Shown here: piece after piece, positions 1 through 6,833 of the stretch
Numbering within the stretch: position 1 is the stretch's first letter
How the letters are laid out: each line of letters starts with the position of its first letter
DNA from: Sphingomonadales bacterium
Lineage (GTDB): Bacteria; Pseudomonadota; Alphaproteobacteria; Sphingomonadales; Sphingomonadaceae
Assembly (NCBI GenBank): GCA_028868335.1
Contig: JAGWUU010000090.1
Coordinates: 1 to 10,826 of the forward strand
DNA: 10,826 nt
Direction of reading: 5' to 3'
The notes under the pieces: model-generated
What the model was told of the DNA's origin: nothing
What the model saw: only the letters and a program-made list of their open reading frames with translations
The model's database searches: none
Translations under genes and position numbers: made by a program

Positions 1-62
1 TGCTGCGCTGCGGCGGGCAGGGGGAGGGCGAACGCGACGAGCGCGAGGACGGGGCGAAGCAT
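1..62 (-). CDS. N-terminus of a secreted protein (partial, runs off the left edge)
   Basis: Reading leftwards from the ATG at 62-60 gives 20 codons: MLRPVLALVAFALPLPAAAQ. This is a textbook Sec signal peptide: one Arg near the start, a hydrophobic core of about 12 residues, and an Ala-X-Ala-type cleavage site (AAA-Q). The mature protein lies outside the window, so its function cannot be named. The next upstream ATG on this strand, inside 81-104, is out of frame and soon stops, which supports this start. The gene is divergent from the CDF transporter, with about 100 bp between the two start codons. No strong Shine-Dalgarno sequence is visible. The product should be periplasmic or outer-membrane. 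Confidence 0.6.
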   Translation of the reverse strand, partial: MLRPVLALVAFALPLPAAAQ

Positions 63-163
63 GGCGATCACGCTACCGCCTTTGCCCGGCCGATCAACCC
101 CATGCTTGGCCTCCGTTCGACGAACCGCTAACGCCCTTCTGCAACAGGAGGAATCGGACAGCC

Positions 164-1078
164 ATGGCCGCAAACGGCTCTACCCGCGTGATCCTGACCG
201 CCCTTGCGGCAAACGTGGGCATTGCCGTCGCCAAGTTCGTCGCGGCGGCGATCACCGGCTCCTCGGCGATGCTGACCGAGGGGGTTCACAGCCTGGTCGA
301 TTCGACCAATCACGTCCTGCTGCTCCATGGAACCCGGCGCAGTCGCCGCCCGGCGGATGCGCTGCACCCGCTCGGCTATGGGCGCGAGCTGTATTTCTGG
401 TCGTTCGTGGTCGCCATCCTGGTGTTCGCGCTGGGCGCGGGGGTGTCGCTCTACGAAGGCGTGCTGCATTTGCTTCATCCCGAACCGGCCAGCGATTTCA
501 TCGTCGCCTTTGCCGTTCTTGGCCTCGCCGCATCGCTCGAAGGCTGGTCGACCTGGGAAGCGCTGCGCGGTTTCGCGCAGGACAGCAAAGGCAAGGGCAT
601 GCTGCGCGCCCTCCGCGATACCAAGGACGCGCCGACGCTGATCGTCCTGCTTGAAAACACCGGCGCCCTGGCAGGACTGGCCATCGCCGCCATCGGCCTC
701 GGGCTGAGCTGGTGGACGGGCAGCCCGTTGTGGGACGGGATCGCCTCGGTGCTGATCGGGCTGGTGCTGGGTGCGATCGCGGTGATGCTGATCGTCGAGG
801 CGAAGGGACTGTTGATCGGCGAGGCCGCCGATCCCGAACTGGTCGAGGCGATCCGCACCTGCGCAGCCGAACATCCTGGCGTTGTCGCGGTGCAGCAGGT
901 GCTGACCGTTCACCAGGCGCCAGACATGGTGGTCAGCGTGATCAGCGTCGATTTCGAAGACACCATCACCGCGCGCGAAGTTGAACAGACCGTGCGCGAC
1001 ATCGAAGCCGATGTTGCCCGCCGCTTTCCGGTCGTCACCCGCGTCTATGTCCGGCCGCTCGATCCGGCGATCGCCTGA
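164..1078 (+). CDS. Cation diffusion facilitator (CDF) family metal transporter
   Basis: 304-residue inner-membrane transporter, normal length for the CDF family, which exports divalent metals such as Zn2+, Fe2+ or Mn2+ in exchange for protons. Six membrane segments can be read, followed by a cytoplasmic C-terminal domain (about residues 215-304) of the CDF dimerisation type. The TM2 signature is H42-S-L-V-D46-S-T-N49, followed by the loop HPLGYGRELYFW (68-79), typical of the ZnT9/SLC30A9-like subgroup rather than of E. coli FieF/YiiP. In TM5 the expected metal-site acidic pair reads E164-N165 (LLENTGAL), where I would expect Glu-Asp in this subgroup. The start is supported by AGGAGGAA at 146-153, 10 nt before the ATG. 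The substrate cannot be told from sequence. There is no obvious terminator before the phosphate genes. Confidence 0.9.
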   Translation: MAANGSTRVILTALAANVGIAVAKFVAAAITGSSAMLTEGVHSLVDSTNHVLLLHGTRRSRRPADALHPLGYGRELYFWSFVVAILVFALGAGVSLYEGVLHLLHPEPASDFIVAFAVLGLAASLEGWSTWEALRGFAQDSKGKGMLRALRDTKDAPTLIVLLENTGALAGLAIAAIGLGLSWWTGSPLWDGIASVLIGLVLGAIAVMLIVEAKGLLIGEAADPELVEAIRTCAAEHPGVVAVQQVLTVHQAPDMVVSVISVDFEDTITAREVEQTVRDIEADVARRFPVVTRVYVRPLDPAIA

Positions 1079-1138
1079 CGACTTCTTCCGGGGCTGTGGA
1101 CAACCCAAGCGCTTGTCGCTGTGCAATCTTCGGCGGGG

Positions 1139-1156
1139 CTGTAAGAGCGCTGTCAC
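1139..1156 (+). promoter_or_regulatory. Candidate Pho box (PhoB binding site)
   Basis: CTGTAAG-AGCG-CTGTCAC is two 7-bp direct repeats separated by 4 bp, the architecture of the PhoB box (consensus CTGTCAT-N4-CTGTCAT). The second repeat matches at six of seven positions and the first at five of seven. It ends 23 bp before the ATG of the DUF47 gene of a phosphate-uptake pair, which is the right biological place. In Sinorhizobium meliloti the equivalent orfA-pit operon is repressed by PhoB during phosphate starvation. A box this close to the start codon leaves no room for a -10 element and leader downstream, so repression is the more natural reading. No binding evidence can be given from sequence. 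Confidence 0.55.
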
Positions 1157-1163
1157 ATTCCAC

Positions 1164-1170
1164 AGAGGGG
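1164..1170 (+). promoter_or_regulatory. Ribosome binding site that fixes the DUF47 start
   Basis: AGAGGGG lies 9 nt before the ATG at 1180. It favours this start over the in-frame ATG at 1096, which has no purine-rich stretch before it and would place the Pho box inside the coding region. The 28 residues gained by the longer start do not look like DUF47 sequence. Confidence 0.6.
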
Positions 1171-1179
1171 CATGACGCG

Positions 1180-1827
1180 ATGTTTGGTTGGTTCCAGCGG
1201 CTTCTGCCGCGTTCCGGCGATTTCTTCACCCTGTTCGAGCGCCATGCCGCCACCCTTATCGCGGCTTCCGAGGCCCTGGCCCAGTTGACCTCGGGCGAGG
1301 GTGACCGCGGCGCCCACCTGCGCACGATCCACGATCAGGAACACGCCGCGGACGAAGTGATCCGCGAAACCCTGCATGAAGTGCGGCAGACCTTCCTGAC
1401 CCCGTTCGATCGCGGCGCGATCACTTCGCTGATCGGCACGATGGACGATACCATCGACGAGATGAACCGCACCGCCGCTGCGATCGAACTGTTCGAGGTC
1501 CAGACCTTCGATCCGCAGATGAGGCAGATCGCCGGATTGATCCAGGACGCCTGCCGCCTGATCGCCGAGGCGGTGCCGCTGCTGCGCGACGTCGAGCGCA
1601 ACGGGCGGCGGCTGCACGAACTCACCGCGCGTCTCGTCAAGCTCGAGGGCGAGGTCGACGTGCTGCATGACACCGGCATGAAGGCTGCGTTCCAGGCGCA
1701 GAAGGCCAAGTCCGATCCGCTCGCGTTCATGGTCGCGCGCGAGATCTACAAGGACCTTGAGCGTATCGCCGACGCCTTTGAGGATGTCGCCAACGAGATC
1801 GACAGCCTCGTCATCGACCACGGCTGA
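1180..1827 (+). CDS. DUF47 / PhoU-like Pit accessory protein
   Basis: 215 residues of all-helical protein, the usual length of the DUF47 (PhoU_div) family, distant relatives of PhoU that accompany Pit phosphate permeases. The N-terminus MFGWFQRLLPRSGDFFTLFERHA is family-like. PhoU-type acidic helix motifs recur: EHAADE (about 50-55), DDTIDEMN (about 88-95) and ERIADAFEDVANEID (about 195-209). In PhoU such E/D-rich motifs bind metal clusters. There is no signal peptide or membrane segment, so it is cytoplasmic, probably acting on the permease. It precedes pit by 147 bp on the same strand, matching the orfA-pit arrangement of rhizobia, with a candidate Pho box in front. Its exact biochemical role is not settled for the family. 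Confidence 0.9.
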   Translation: MFGWFQRLLPRSGDFFTLFERHAATLIAASEALAQLTSGEGDRGAHLRTIHDQEHAADEVIRETLHEVRQTFLTPFDRGAITSLIGTMDDTIDEMNRTAAAIELFEVQTFDPQMRQIAGLIQDACRLIAEAVPLLRDVERNGRRLHELTARLVKLEGEVDVLHDTGMKAAFQAQKAKSDPLAFMVAREIYKDLERIADAFEDVANEIDSLVIDHG

Positions 1828-1866
1828 GGCGGGGCAGGATGCAGATGGTTCACACCGGTCGCCAGT

Positions 1867-1889
1867 CCCTCCATCGCTTGCTGGAGAGG
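1867..1889 (+). repeat. Imperfect stem-loop in the DUF47-pit spacer
   Basis: CTCCA (1869-1873) pairs with TGGAG (1882-1886) around an 8-nt loop. The stem extends by CC/GG (1867-1868 with 1888-1889) past a bulged A. It is followed by a G-rich run (GGGGTGGG, 1893-1900). It sits in the middle of the 147-bp spacer. The form resembles small dispersed palindromic (REP-like) elements, or it may be an mRNA-processing hairpin that sets the ratio of the two products. There is no U-tract, so it is unlikely to terminate transcription. The rest of the spacer holds only the pit ribosome binding site, TAGGAGG at 1963-1969. Confidence 0.35.
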
Positions 1890-1974
1890 TCAGGGGTGGG
1901 TCAGTCCGCCGCATCGCGCGGATTGGCGAGCGGCACGGCCCCGGCCGCGCGTGCGCACCGGGTAGGAGGCCGCC

Positions 1975-2973
1975 ATGCATGAGCTTGCCTATCCGCTGCT
2001 GGTCGGCCTGATCGTCGTCGCGCTGGCCTTCGATTTTCTCAACGGGCTGCACGATGCGGCCAACTCGATCGCCACGGTTGTCTCGACCCGGCTGCTCTCG
2101 CCGGTAATGGCGGTGGTGTTCGCCGCCTTCGGCAATTTCGCGGCCTATTGGATCATGGGGCTGAAAGTGGCCGACACGATCGGCAAGGGGATCATCAACA
2201 AGGATGTGGTGACGCCGGGAGTGGTATTCGGTGCGCTGGTCGGCGCGATGGTGTGGAACATCATCACCTGGGTCCGCGGCATCCCTTCATCGTCCAGCCA
2301 TGCCCTGTTGGGCGGCCTGCTTGGCGCGGGCATCGCCCACGCGGGACTGGGCGCGGTCGAATCGAAAAAGACCCTCGAAACGATCTGGGCCATCTTCCTG
2401 TCGCCGATCCTGGGCTTCGCCATCGCCATGGCCATGGTGCTTTTGACAAGCTGGCTGTTTCGCGGATTCCAGCCGCGCCGCGCCGAAGGCGTGTTCAAGG
2501 GGCTGCACTTGCTGTCCAGCGCGGCTTTCTCGATCAGCCATGGCGGCAACGATGCCCAGAAGACCATGGGGATCATCACCGTCCTGCTCTATTCGACCGG
2601 GCATCTGAACGGCGAATTCCATCCGCCCGAATGGGTGGTGATCGCCTGCTATTCGGCAATGGCGCTGGGCACGATGTCGGGCGGCTGGCGGATCATCAAG
2701 ACGATGGGCACCAAGATTACCAAGCTCAATCACCACACCGGGTTCTGCGCCAGCACGGCGGGATCCATCGTGGTGTTCGCCGCGAGCGCCATGGGCATTC
2801 CGGTGTCGACCACCCATGTCATCACCGGCGCGGTGATCGGCACCGGCGCCGCGCGCAAGGCCAGCGCGGTCCGCTGGGGTATTGCGGGCCGCGTCGTGAC
2901 TGCGTGGTTCATCACCATCCCGGCAAGCGCCGCGGTCGGGGCGGTGTTTTACACCGTGACCCGGATGTTCTGA
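1975..2973 (+). CDS. pit: Pit-type inorganic phosphate permease
   Basis: 332 residues, the short alphaproteobacterial form of the PiT family (E. coli PitA is about 500). It imports phosphate with metal cations or protons at low affinity. Both inverted family signatures are present: F-L-N-G-L-H-D-A-A-N-S (21-31) near the N-terminus and SHGGNDAQK (about 188-196) in the second half. Each is followed by a Ser/Thr-His stretch (SSSSHALLGG and VSTTHVITGAVIG). About ten hydrophobic segments span the inner membrane. The central loop after FRGFQPRRAEG is short, which accounts for the reduced length. The start is set by TAGGAGG 5 nt upstream. It probably shares a transcript with the DUF47 gene and is followed by a strong stem-loop. 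Confidence 0.93.
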   Translation: MHELAYPLLVGLIVVALAFDFLNGLHDAANSIATVVSTRLLSPVMAVVFAAFGNFAAYWIMGLKVADTIGKGIINKDVVTPGVVFGALVGAMVWNIITWVRGIPSSSSHALLGGLLGAGIAHAGLGAVESKKTLETIWAIFLSPILGFAIAMAMVLLTSWLFRGFQPRRAEGVFKGLHLLSSAAFSISHGGNDAQKTMGIITVLLYSTGHLNGEFHPPEWVVIACYSAMALGTMSGGWRIIKTMGTKITKLNHHTGFCASTAGSIVVFAASAMGIPVSTTHVITGAVIGTGAARKASAVRWGIAGRVVTAWFITIPASAAVGAVFYTVTRMF

Positions 2974-3028
2974 CCGGACAAACGAGGTAGCGGGGCTCCA
3001 CGCTCGACAAGGGCAGAACCCCCATCCC

Positions 3029-3055
3029 AGCCCTTCCCCAACGGGGAAGGGCTTT
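3029..3055 (+). terminator. Strong stem-loop at the pit / helicase convergence
   Basis: AGCCCTTCCCC (3029-3039) pairs perfectly with GGGGAAGGGCT (3043-3053) around the 3-nt loop AAC. This gives an 11-bp GC-rich stem, 55 bp after the pit stop and 18 bp after the helicase stop on the other strand. On the plus strand it is followed by only a short T run (TTTG), and on the minus strand by no T run, so termination is probable but not textbook. The flanking CCCCCATCCC suggests it may also belong to a family of dispersed palindromes. Nothing else is visible between 2974 and 3071. Confidence 0.6.
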
Positions 3056-3071
3056 GAAGCTTCACCAAACT

Positions 3072-4772
3072 CTAGCCGCGCGGGTTGGCCGAGCGGCGGT
3101 GCATCCCGTTGGGTTGACCGCCGCGGTTGTCGTCGCGACGGGCGTTGCTGCCCCCGCGATGGTCGTCACGGCGTCCGGTGTTGCCGGAATGGGCCTTGTT
3201 GCCATGCTGGCTGCCCTGTGGCTTGCCAGAGCGCTCGCCCTCGTGGCGCTGGCCGCGATTGCCCTGGTCCCGACCGTGACCTTGACCCTGGCCCTGACGC
3301 TCGCCGCGCGGATGCGCCGGACGGCGCTCCTCGCGCTCGGGGCGGCGGTCGATCCCGCCGCTGCCTTCATTGGCGAGCGGGTTGAACACCGGCCCCCTCG
3401 GTGCCGTGGTGCGGCGGTTGTCGGCCATGCGCTCGTTGCGGATGTACTGGTCACGCGACTGTCCGTCGCGCGCCTGTCCACCGTTGGCGCGGTTGTTGTT
3501 GGGACGGCGGCCATCACGGGCCGGGCGACCGCCGCGCCCACGGGCATCGCGTTCCTCGCGGCGGGCGTCCTGCTCGATCTGCGCCGGGGTGCGGCGCGAG
3601 GGAGCAGGCAGGCGTGCCGCTTCGGCCGAGAAGTTCTCGGGCAAGGGCAGCTTGGAAAGCTGAACTCCGGTGAGCCGCTCGATGTCGCGGAGGTAGGCCC
3701 GCTCGTCAGGGGCAACGAAGCTCACGGCAACGCCATCGGCCCCGGCGCGCGCGGTGCGGCCAATCCGGTGGACATATTGCTCGGCGACATTGGGCATCTC
3801 GAAGTTGAAGACGTGGCTCACGCCCGAAACGTCGATCCCGCGCGCGGCGATGTCGGTCGCCACCAGTACCGGCATCGAGCCCTTGCGGAACGCGCCCAGC
3901 GCGGCGGTGCGCTGCGCCTGGCTCTTGTTGCCGTGGATCGCTGCGGCGTTGATCCCCGCGGCGCTGAGGTGCCGCACCACGCGGTCGGCCCCATGCTTGG
4001 TGCGGGTGAACACCAGCGAGCGCTCGATCTCGCCACTGGCGAGGCCCTTGTTGAGGCTGATCGTCAGCAGCGCCTGCTTTTCGGCCTGGTTGAGGAACAT
4101 CGCATATTGCTCCACGCGCTCGGCGGTCGTCGCCTGCGGCGTCACTTCCACCCGGGCGGGATTGTGGATGAACTGCTTGCCCAGATCGGCGATCGCCTTG
4201 GGCATGGTGGCCGAAAAGAACAGGCTCTGCCGCTCCTTCGGAAGCAGCGCGGCGATGCGCTTGAGCGGAACGATGAAGCCAAGGTCCATCATCTGGTCGG
4301 CTTCGTCGAGCACGAAGATCTCGACATTGCGCAGCGTCAGCGCGCGTTGGTCGATCAGGTCGAGCAGGCGGCCCGGCGTGGCGACCAGTACGTCACAGCC
4401 CGGCACCAGCATGCGGGCCTGCTTGCCGACGGGGACCCCGCCGAACACGCACTGGATCGACAGGTTGAGGAACTTGGCATAGCCGCGCATGTTGTCGGCG
4501 ATCTGCGCGGCCAGTTCGCGCGTGGGGCTCAGCACCAGCATCCGGCAGCCGGCGTTGCGGCGCGGCTGCGGATTTGCGGCGAGGCGGTGGAGCGAAGGCA
4601 GCGAGAACGCGGCGGTCTTGCCGGTGCCAGTCTGGGCGATGCCCAGCAGGTCGCGGCCTTCCAGCAGGGCGGGGATCGCCTGGCGCTGGATCGGGGTGGG
4701 ATCGGCGTAGCCTTTCGCGCCAAGCGCGCGAAGAATGGGTTCGGCAAGGCCGAGGTCGGTAAAATAGGACAT
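3072..4772 (-). CDS. rhlE: DEAD-box ATP-dependent RNA helicase, RhlE type
   Basis: 566 residues from MSYFTDLGL. All helicase motifs are readable: the Q motif GYADPTPIQRQ (21-31), Walker A AQTGTGKT (46-53), PTRELAAQ (83-90), TPGRLLD (132-138), DEAD at 156-159, SAT at 187-189, VATDIAARGID (304-314) and HRIGRTARAG (335-344). The core ends near 385. The remaining 180 residues are a disordered Arg/Gly/Gln/Asn/His-rich tail, as in RhlE proteins that bind RNA through basic tails and act in ribosome assembly, RNA turnover and cold adaptation. The frame stays open 57 codons upstream to an ATG at 4943, but the family starts at MSYF and the extension looks like leader RNA. The ribosome site is weak (AAAGAAA). 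Confidence 0.9.
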   Translation of the reverse strand: MSYFTDLGLAEPILRALGAKGYADPTPIQRQAIPALLEGRDLLGIAQTGTGKTAAFSLPSLHRLAANPQPRRNAGCRMLVLSPTRELAAQIADNMRGYAKFLNLSIQCVFGGVPVGKQARMLVPGCDVLVATPGRLLDLIDQRALTLRNVEIFVLDEADQMMDLGFIVPLKRIAALLPKERQSLFFSATMPKAIADLGKQFIHNPARVEVTPQATTAERVEQYAMFLNQAEKQALLTISLNKGLASGEIERSLVFTRTKHGADRVVRHLSAAGINAAAIHGNKSQAQRTAALGAFRKGSMPVLVATDIAARGIDVSGVSHVFNFEMPNVAEQYVHRIGRTARAGADGVAVSFVAPDERAYLRDIERLTGVQLSKLPLPENFSAEAARLPAPSRRTPAQIEQDARREERDARGRGGRPARDGRRPNNNRANGGQARDGQSRDQYIRNERMADNRRTTAPRGPVFNPLANEGSGGIDRRPEREERRPAHPRGERQGQGQGHGRDQGNRGQRHEGERSGKPQGSQHGNKAHSGNTGRRDDHRGGSNARRDDNRGGQPNGMHRRSANPRG

Positions 4773-4827
4773 GGAATTTCTTTCAATCGGAAGCGGCGCG
4801 CGCAACGGATTTCCGCAGCGACACGAA

Positions 4828-4854
4828 GCAAGGGTTCGTTCGATGCGACCCTGC
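4828..4854 (-). other. Second leader hairpin before the helicase gene
   Basis: On the minus strand, GCA-GGGT (4854-4848) pairs with ACCC-T-TGC (4835-4828), with one bulged T; two more GC pairs are possible inside the loop. It lies 56 nt before the helicase ATG, too far to cover the ribosome binding region by itself. An alternative longer-range pairing of GCGTGA (4927-4922) with TCACGC (4858-4853) would compete with its base, so a two-state leader is conceivable. Confidence 0.3.
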
Positions 4855-4899
4855 GTGAAGAAGGTGGCTTCAGGTTCGGATCGACCGGGCAATCGGGGC

Positions 4900-4921
4900 G
4901 GCCATTCCTTGAAAGGAGGCC
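4900..4921 (-). other. Leader hairpin containing an anti-Shine-Dalgarno-like sequence
   Basis: On the minus strand, GGCC-TCCT (4921-4914) pairs with AGGA (4909-4906), then with GGCC (4903-4900) past a 2-nt bulge, around the loop TTCA. The 5' arm reads CCTCCTTTC and continues AAGGA, which resembles the end of 16S rRNA (CCTCCTTTCTAAGGA) apart from one missing T. Confidence 0.4.
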
Positions 4922-5042
4922 TCACGCTGCGCCGAATTTCCATACGAGTTAGTCCCGCAGGGCCGGTCGTGTTGCGCGGCCTTTATGCTGCATTGCCAAA
5001 GAACGCAAGGAAATTACGCCAAGCGCAGTAATCGGCATCAAG

Positions 5043-6833
5043 ATGGTTGACCCTGTTGATCCGAGCGGCTTGGGTCCAGCGATGGTGACCGTCGAAAAAA
5101 CCGCCATTCTTGTCAGTGTGGCCAGACTGCGCCGCAAGCTGCGCTCGAGCGAGGCCGCGTTCCTGGTTCTCGCCGCAGTTGCGGGGCTGGCCGCCGGCCT
5201 TTTTACGGTCGCGCAGCAAGTTCTTGCCCATGGTATTCAGCGCCTGTTCTACGGCGTCACAATCAATCGGTTGAGCGCGCTCGGCTCGATTCATCACCCG
5301 TGGAAGCTGCTGGCTCTGCCTTTGGGGGGCGCGGTTATGGTCCTGTTGGTACGCTGGCTGCACCGCCGCCGCGCGCCGATCGACGTGGTCGAGGCCAATG
5401 CGCTTCACGGCGGGCGGATTCCATTTAGCGACAATCTGGTGATCGCGGCGCAGACCGTAATTTCGAACGGGGCTGGCGCCTCGGTGGGTTTAGAGGCGGC
5501 CTATGCGCAGATGGGGGGCGGGTTTGCCTCGATCCTCGGCCAATGGTTCGCGCTCAGGCGCAACGATCTGCGCACCTTGGTCGGGGCCGGAGCCGGCGCG
5601 GCGATCGGCGCAGCCTTCGGTGCGCCGCTGACCGGGGCGTTCTATGCTTTCGAGATCGTGATCGGAACCTACAGCCCGGCGACCGTGGCGCCGGTGATCG
5701 CCGCCTCGCTGGTCGCAGTTTCCACCGCGCAACTGCTCGGCGTCGATCCGTACCTCATCGCCACGGCAACCGGACGCGGCTTCACTATAGACGAATATCT
5801 CGCCTACGCCGGACTGGGACTGATCTGCGCGATGTTCGGTATCTGCATCATGCGGCTGGTGACCTTTGCCGAACAGCGCGTGCAATCGTGGAAGGCCGCC
5901 GTGCCGTGGCGCCAGATCATTGGCGGCTTCCTGTTGATTCCGCTGGCGCTGGTTTCACCGCAGACGTTGTCGGCAGGCCACGGTGCACTTCATCTCGATC
6001 TTGCGATGCATCCCGCGCTCGGCTTTCTCGCGGTTGTTCTGACGCTCAAGGTTGCCGCATCGGTGATTTCGCTCAGTTTCGGTTTTCGCGGCGGCCTGTT
6101 CTTTGCCTCGCTGTTCCTCGGTTCGCTATTGGGGATGCTGTTTGCCGGCCTGGTCAATGCCGCCGACCTGGGGATCGAACTTAGCCTCAATGATGCGGCG
6201 CTGGTCGCGATGGCCGCGCTCAGCGTCTCGATCGTCGGCGGCCCGATGACACTGGCAATCCTCATGCTGGAGACGACGCACGATTTCGCGCTGATGGGCG
6301 TGGTGCTGACCGCTACCCTGATTTCGGGCGCGATTACGCGTGAACTGTTCGGGTACTCATTCTCGACCTGGCGGCTTCACACCCGCGGTTCGGCGATCCG
6401 CAGTCCGCGCGATATCGGCTGGATGCTGGATCTGACCGCGCAGAGCGTGATGCGGCGTGACTGGGTGGCTATCTCTGAGGCAACGACAATTGACGCTCTT
6501 CGCGAACAGGTGCCGTTGGGATCAACCAAGAAATCGGTGATGACCGACGCCGATGGCCACTACCGGGGGATCGTGACCACCGCCGCAGCCTATCGCCCCG
6601 ATCTCAACCCACTGGACAGTGTCGCCTCGATCGTCATTCTCGCGGATGTCACCCTGACACCGGCAACAGGGATGGACGAAATGCTGCGCAAGTTCGACCG
6701 CGAAGCCGTGGATGAACTTGCGGTGGTCGATAGCGAGGGCCGTGTGCTGGGTATCGTCACCGAAAAATATGCGCGTCGCCGGTATTTCGAGCGGATCGAA
6801 CTGTCGCAGCGCGAGATATTCGGCGAGACGTGA
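5043..6833 (+). CDS. Divergent CLC-family anion channel/transporter with C-terminal CBS pair
   Basis: 596 residues: a CLC membrane domain (about 38-445) with ten or more hydrophobic helices, then two CBS modules (about 460-585), starting at LTAQSVMRRD and ending with LAVVDSEGRVLGIVTE. CLC proteins carry Cl- or other anions through the inner membrane, often in exchange for H+. The canonical GREGP filter reads G-L-E151-A-A within GASVGLEAAYAQ, so the gating Glu is kept but Arg and Pro are lost. GSGIP is replaced by R-R-A-P-I-D (109-114), and GxFxP by GGLFFAS (350-356). This pattern recalls the SycA-like CLC group linked to acid tolerance in rhizobia, but that link is from memory. An in-frame ATG at 5082 is an alternative start; neither has a good ribosome site. 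Confidence 0.85.
   Translation: MVDPVDPSGLGPAMVTVEKTAILVSVARLRRKLRSSEAAFLVLAAVAGLAAGLFTVAQQVLAHGIQRLFYGVTINRLSALGSIHHPWKLLALPLGGAVMVLLVRWLHRRRAPIDVVEANALHGGRIPFSDNLVIAAQTVISNGAGASVGLEAAYAQMGGGFASILGQWFALRRNDLRTLVGAGAGAAIGAAFGAPLTGAFYAFEIVIGTYSPATVAPVIAASLVAVSTAQLLGVDPYLIATATGRGFTIDEYLAYAGLGLICAMFGICIMRLVTFAEQRVQSWKAAVPWRQIIGGFLLIPLALVSPQTLSAGHGALHLDLAMHPALGFLAVVLTLKVAASVISLSFGFRGGLFFASLFLGSLLGMLFAGLVNAADLGIELSLNDAALVAMAALSVSIVGGPMTLAILMLETTHDFALMGVVLTATLISGAITRELFGYSFSTWRLHTRGSAIRSPRDIGWMLDLTAQSVMRRDWVAISEATTIDALREQVPLGSTKKSVMTDADGHYRGIVTTAAAYRPDLNPLDSVASIVILADVTLTPATGMDEMLRKFDREAVDELAVVDSEGRVLGIVTEKYARRRYFERIELSQREIFGET

Larger units (their letters stand above)
4773..5042 (-). promoter_or_regulatory. 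Divergent intergenic region with a structured helicase leader
   Basis: 270 bp lie between the helicase and CLC start codons. Bases from about 4980 to 5035 are AT-richer than the surroundings and probably carry both promoters. On the minus strand a loose -35/-10 pair (TTGCGT, 17 nt, TAAAGG) ends near 4981. On the plus strand TTGCCA at 4993-4998 could be a -35 for the CLC gene, with no good -10. If the helicase promoter is there, its mRNA has a leader of roughly 200 nt with at least two hairpins (4900-4921 and 4828-4854). Long structured leaders are common on cold-responsive helicase and csp genes. The promoters are guesses; the hairpins are visible in the sequence. Confidence 0.4.

Noticed and set aside
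61..654. 197-codon plus-strand frame overlapping the CDF gene
   Set aside because: It has no family resemblance, is Arg/Pro-rich as expected for a frame shadow, and lies over the well-supported CDF gene in another frame.
1094..1103. CTGTGGACAA resembling a DnaA box (TTGTCCACA on the minus strand)
   Set aside because: It is a single site with one mismatch from TTATCCACA and no cluster, AT-rich element or origin-linked gene nearby.
1107..1114. AAGCGCTT 8-bp palindrome as an operator
   Set aside because: It is too short and isolated, with no paired site or known regulator to support it.
4773..4943. N-terminal extension of the helicase from the ATG at 4943
   Set aside because: The added 57 residues do not resemble the family N-terminus, and MSYFTDLGL is a normal RhlE start; the region fits leader RNA better.
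3054..4952. Long 632-codon open frame on the plus strand opposite the helicase
   Set aside because: It mirrors the helicase codon pattern in GC-rich DNA, has no recognisable domain, and the minus strand has every DEAD-box motif.
5043..6833. CLC gene as recent horizontal transfer
   Set aside because: Its codons look slightly less GC-biased by eye, but there is no mobile gene, direct repeat or tRNA at its borders, and I could not measure composition.
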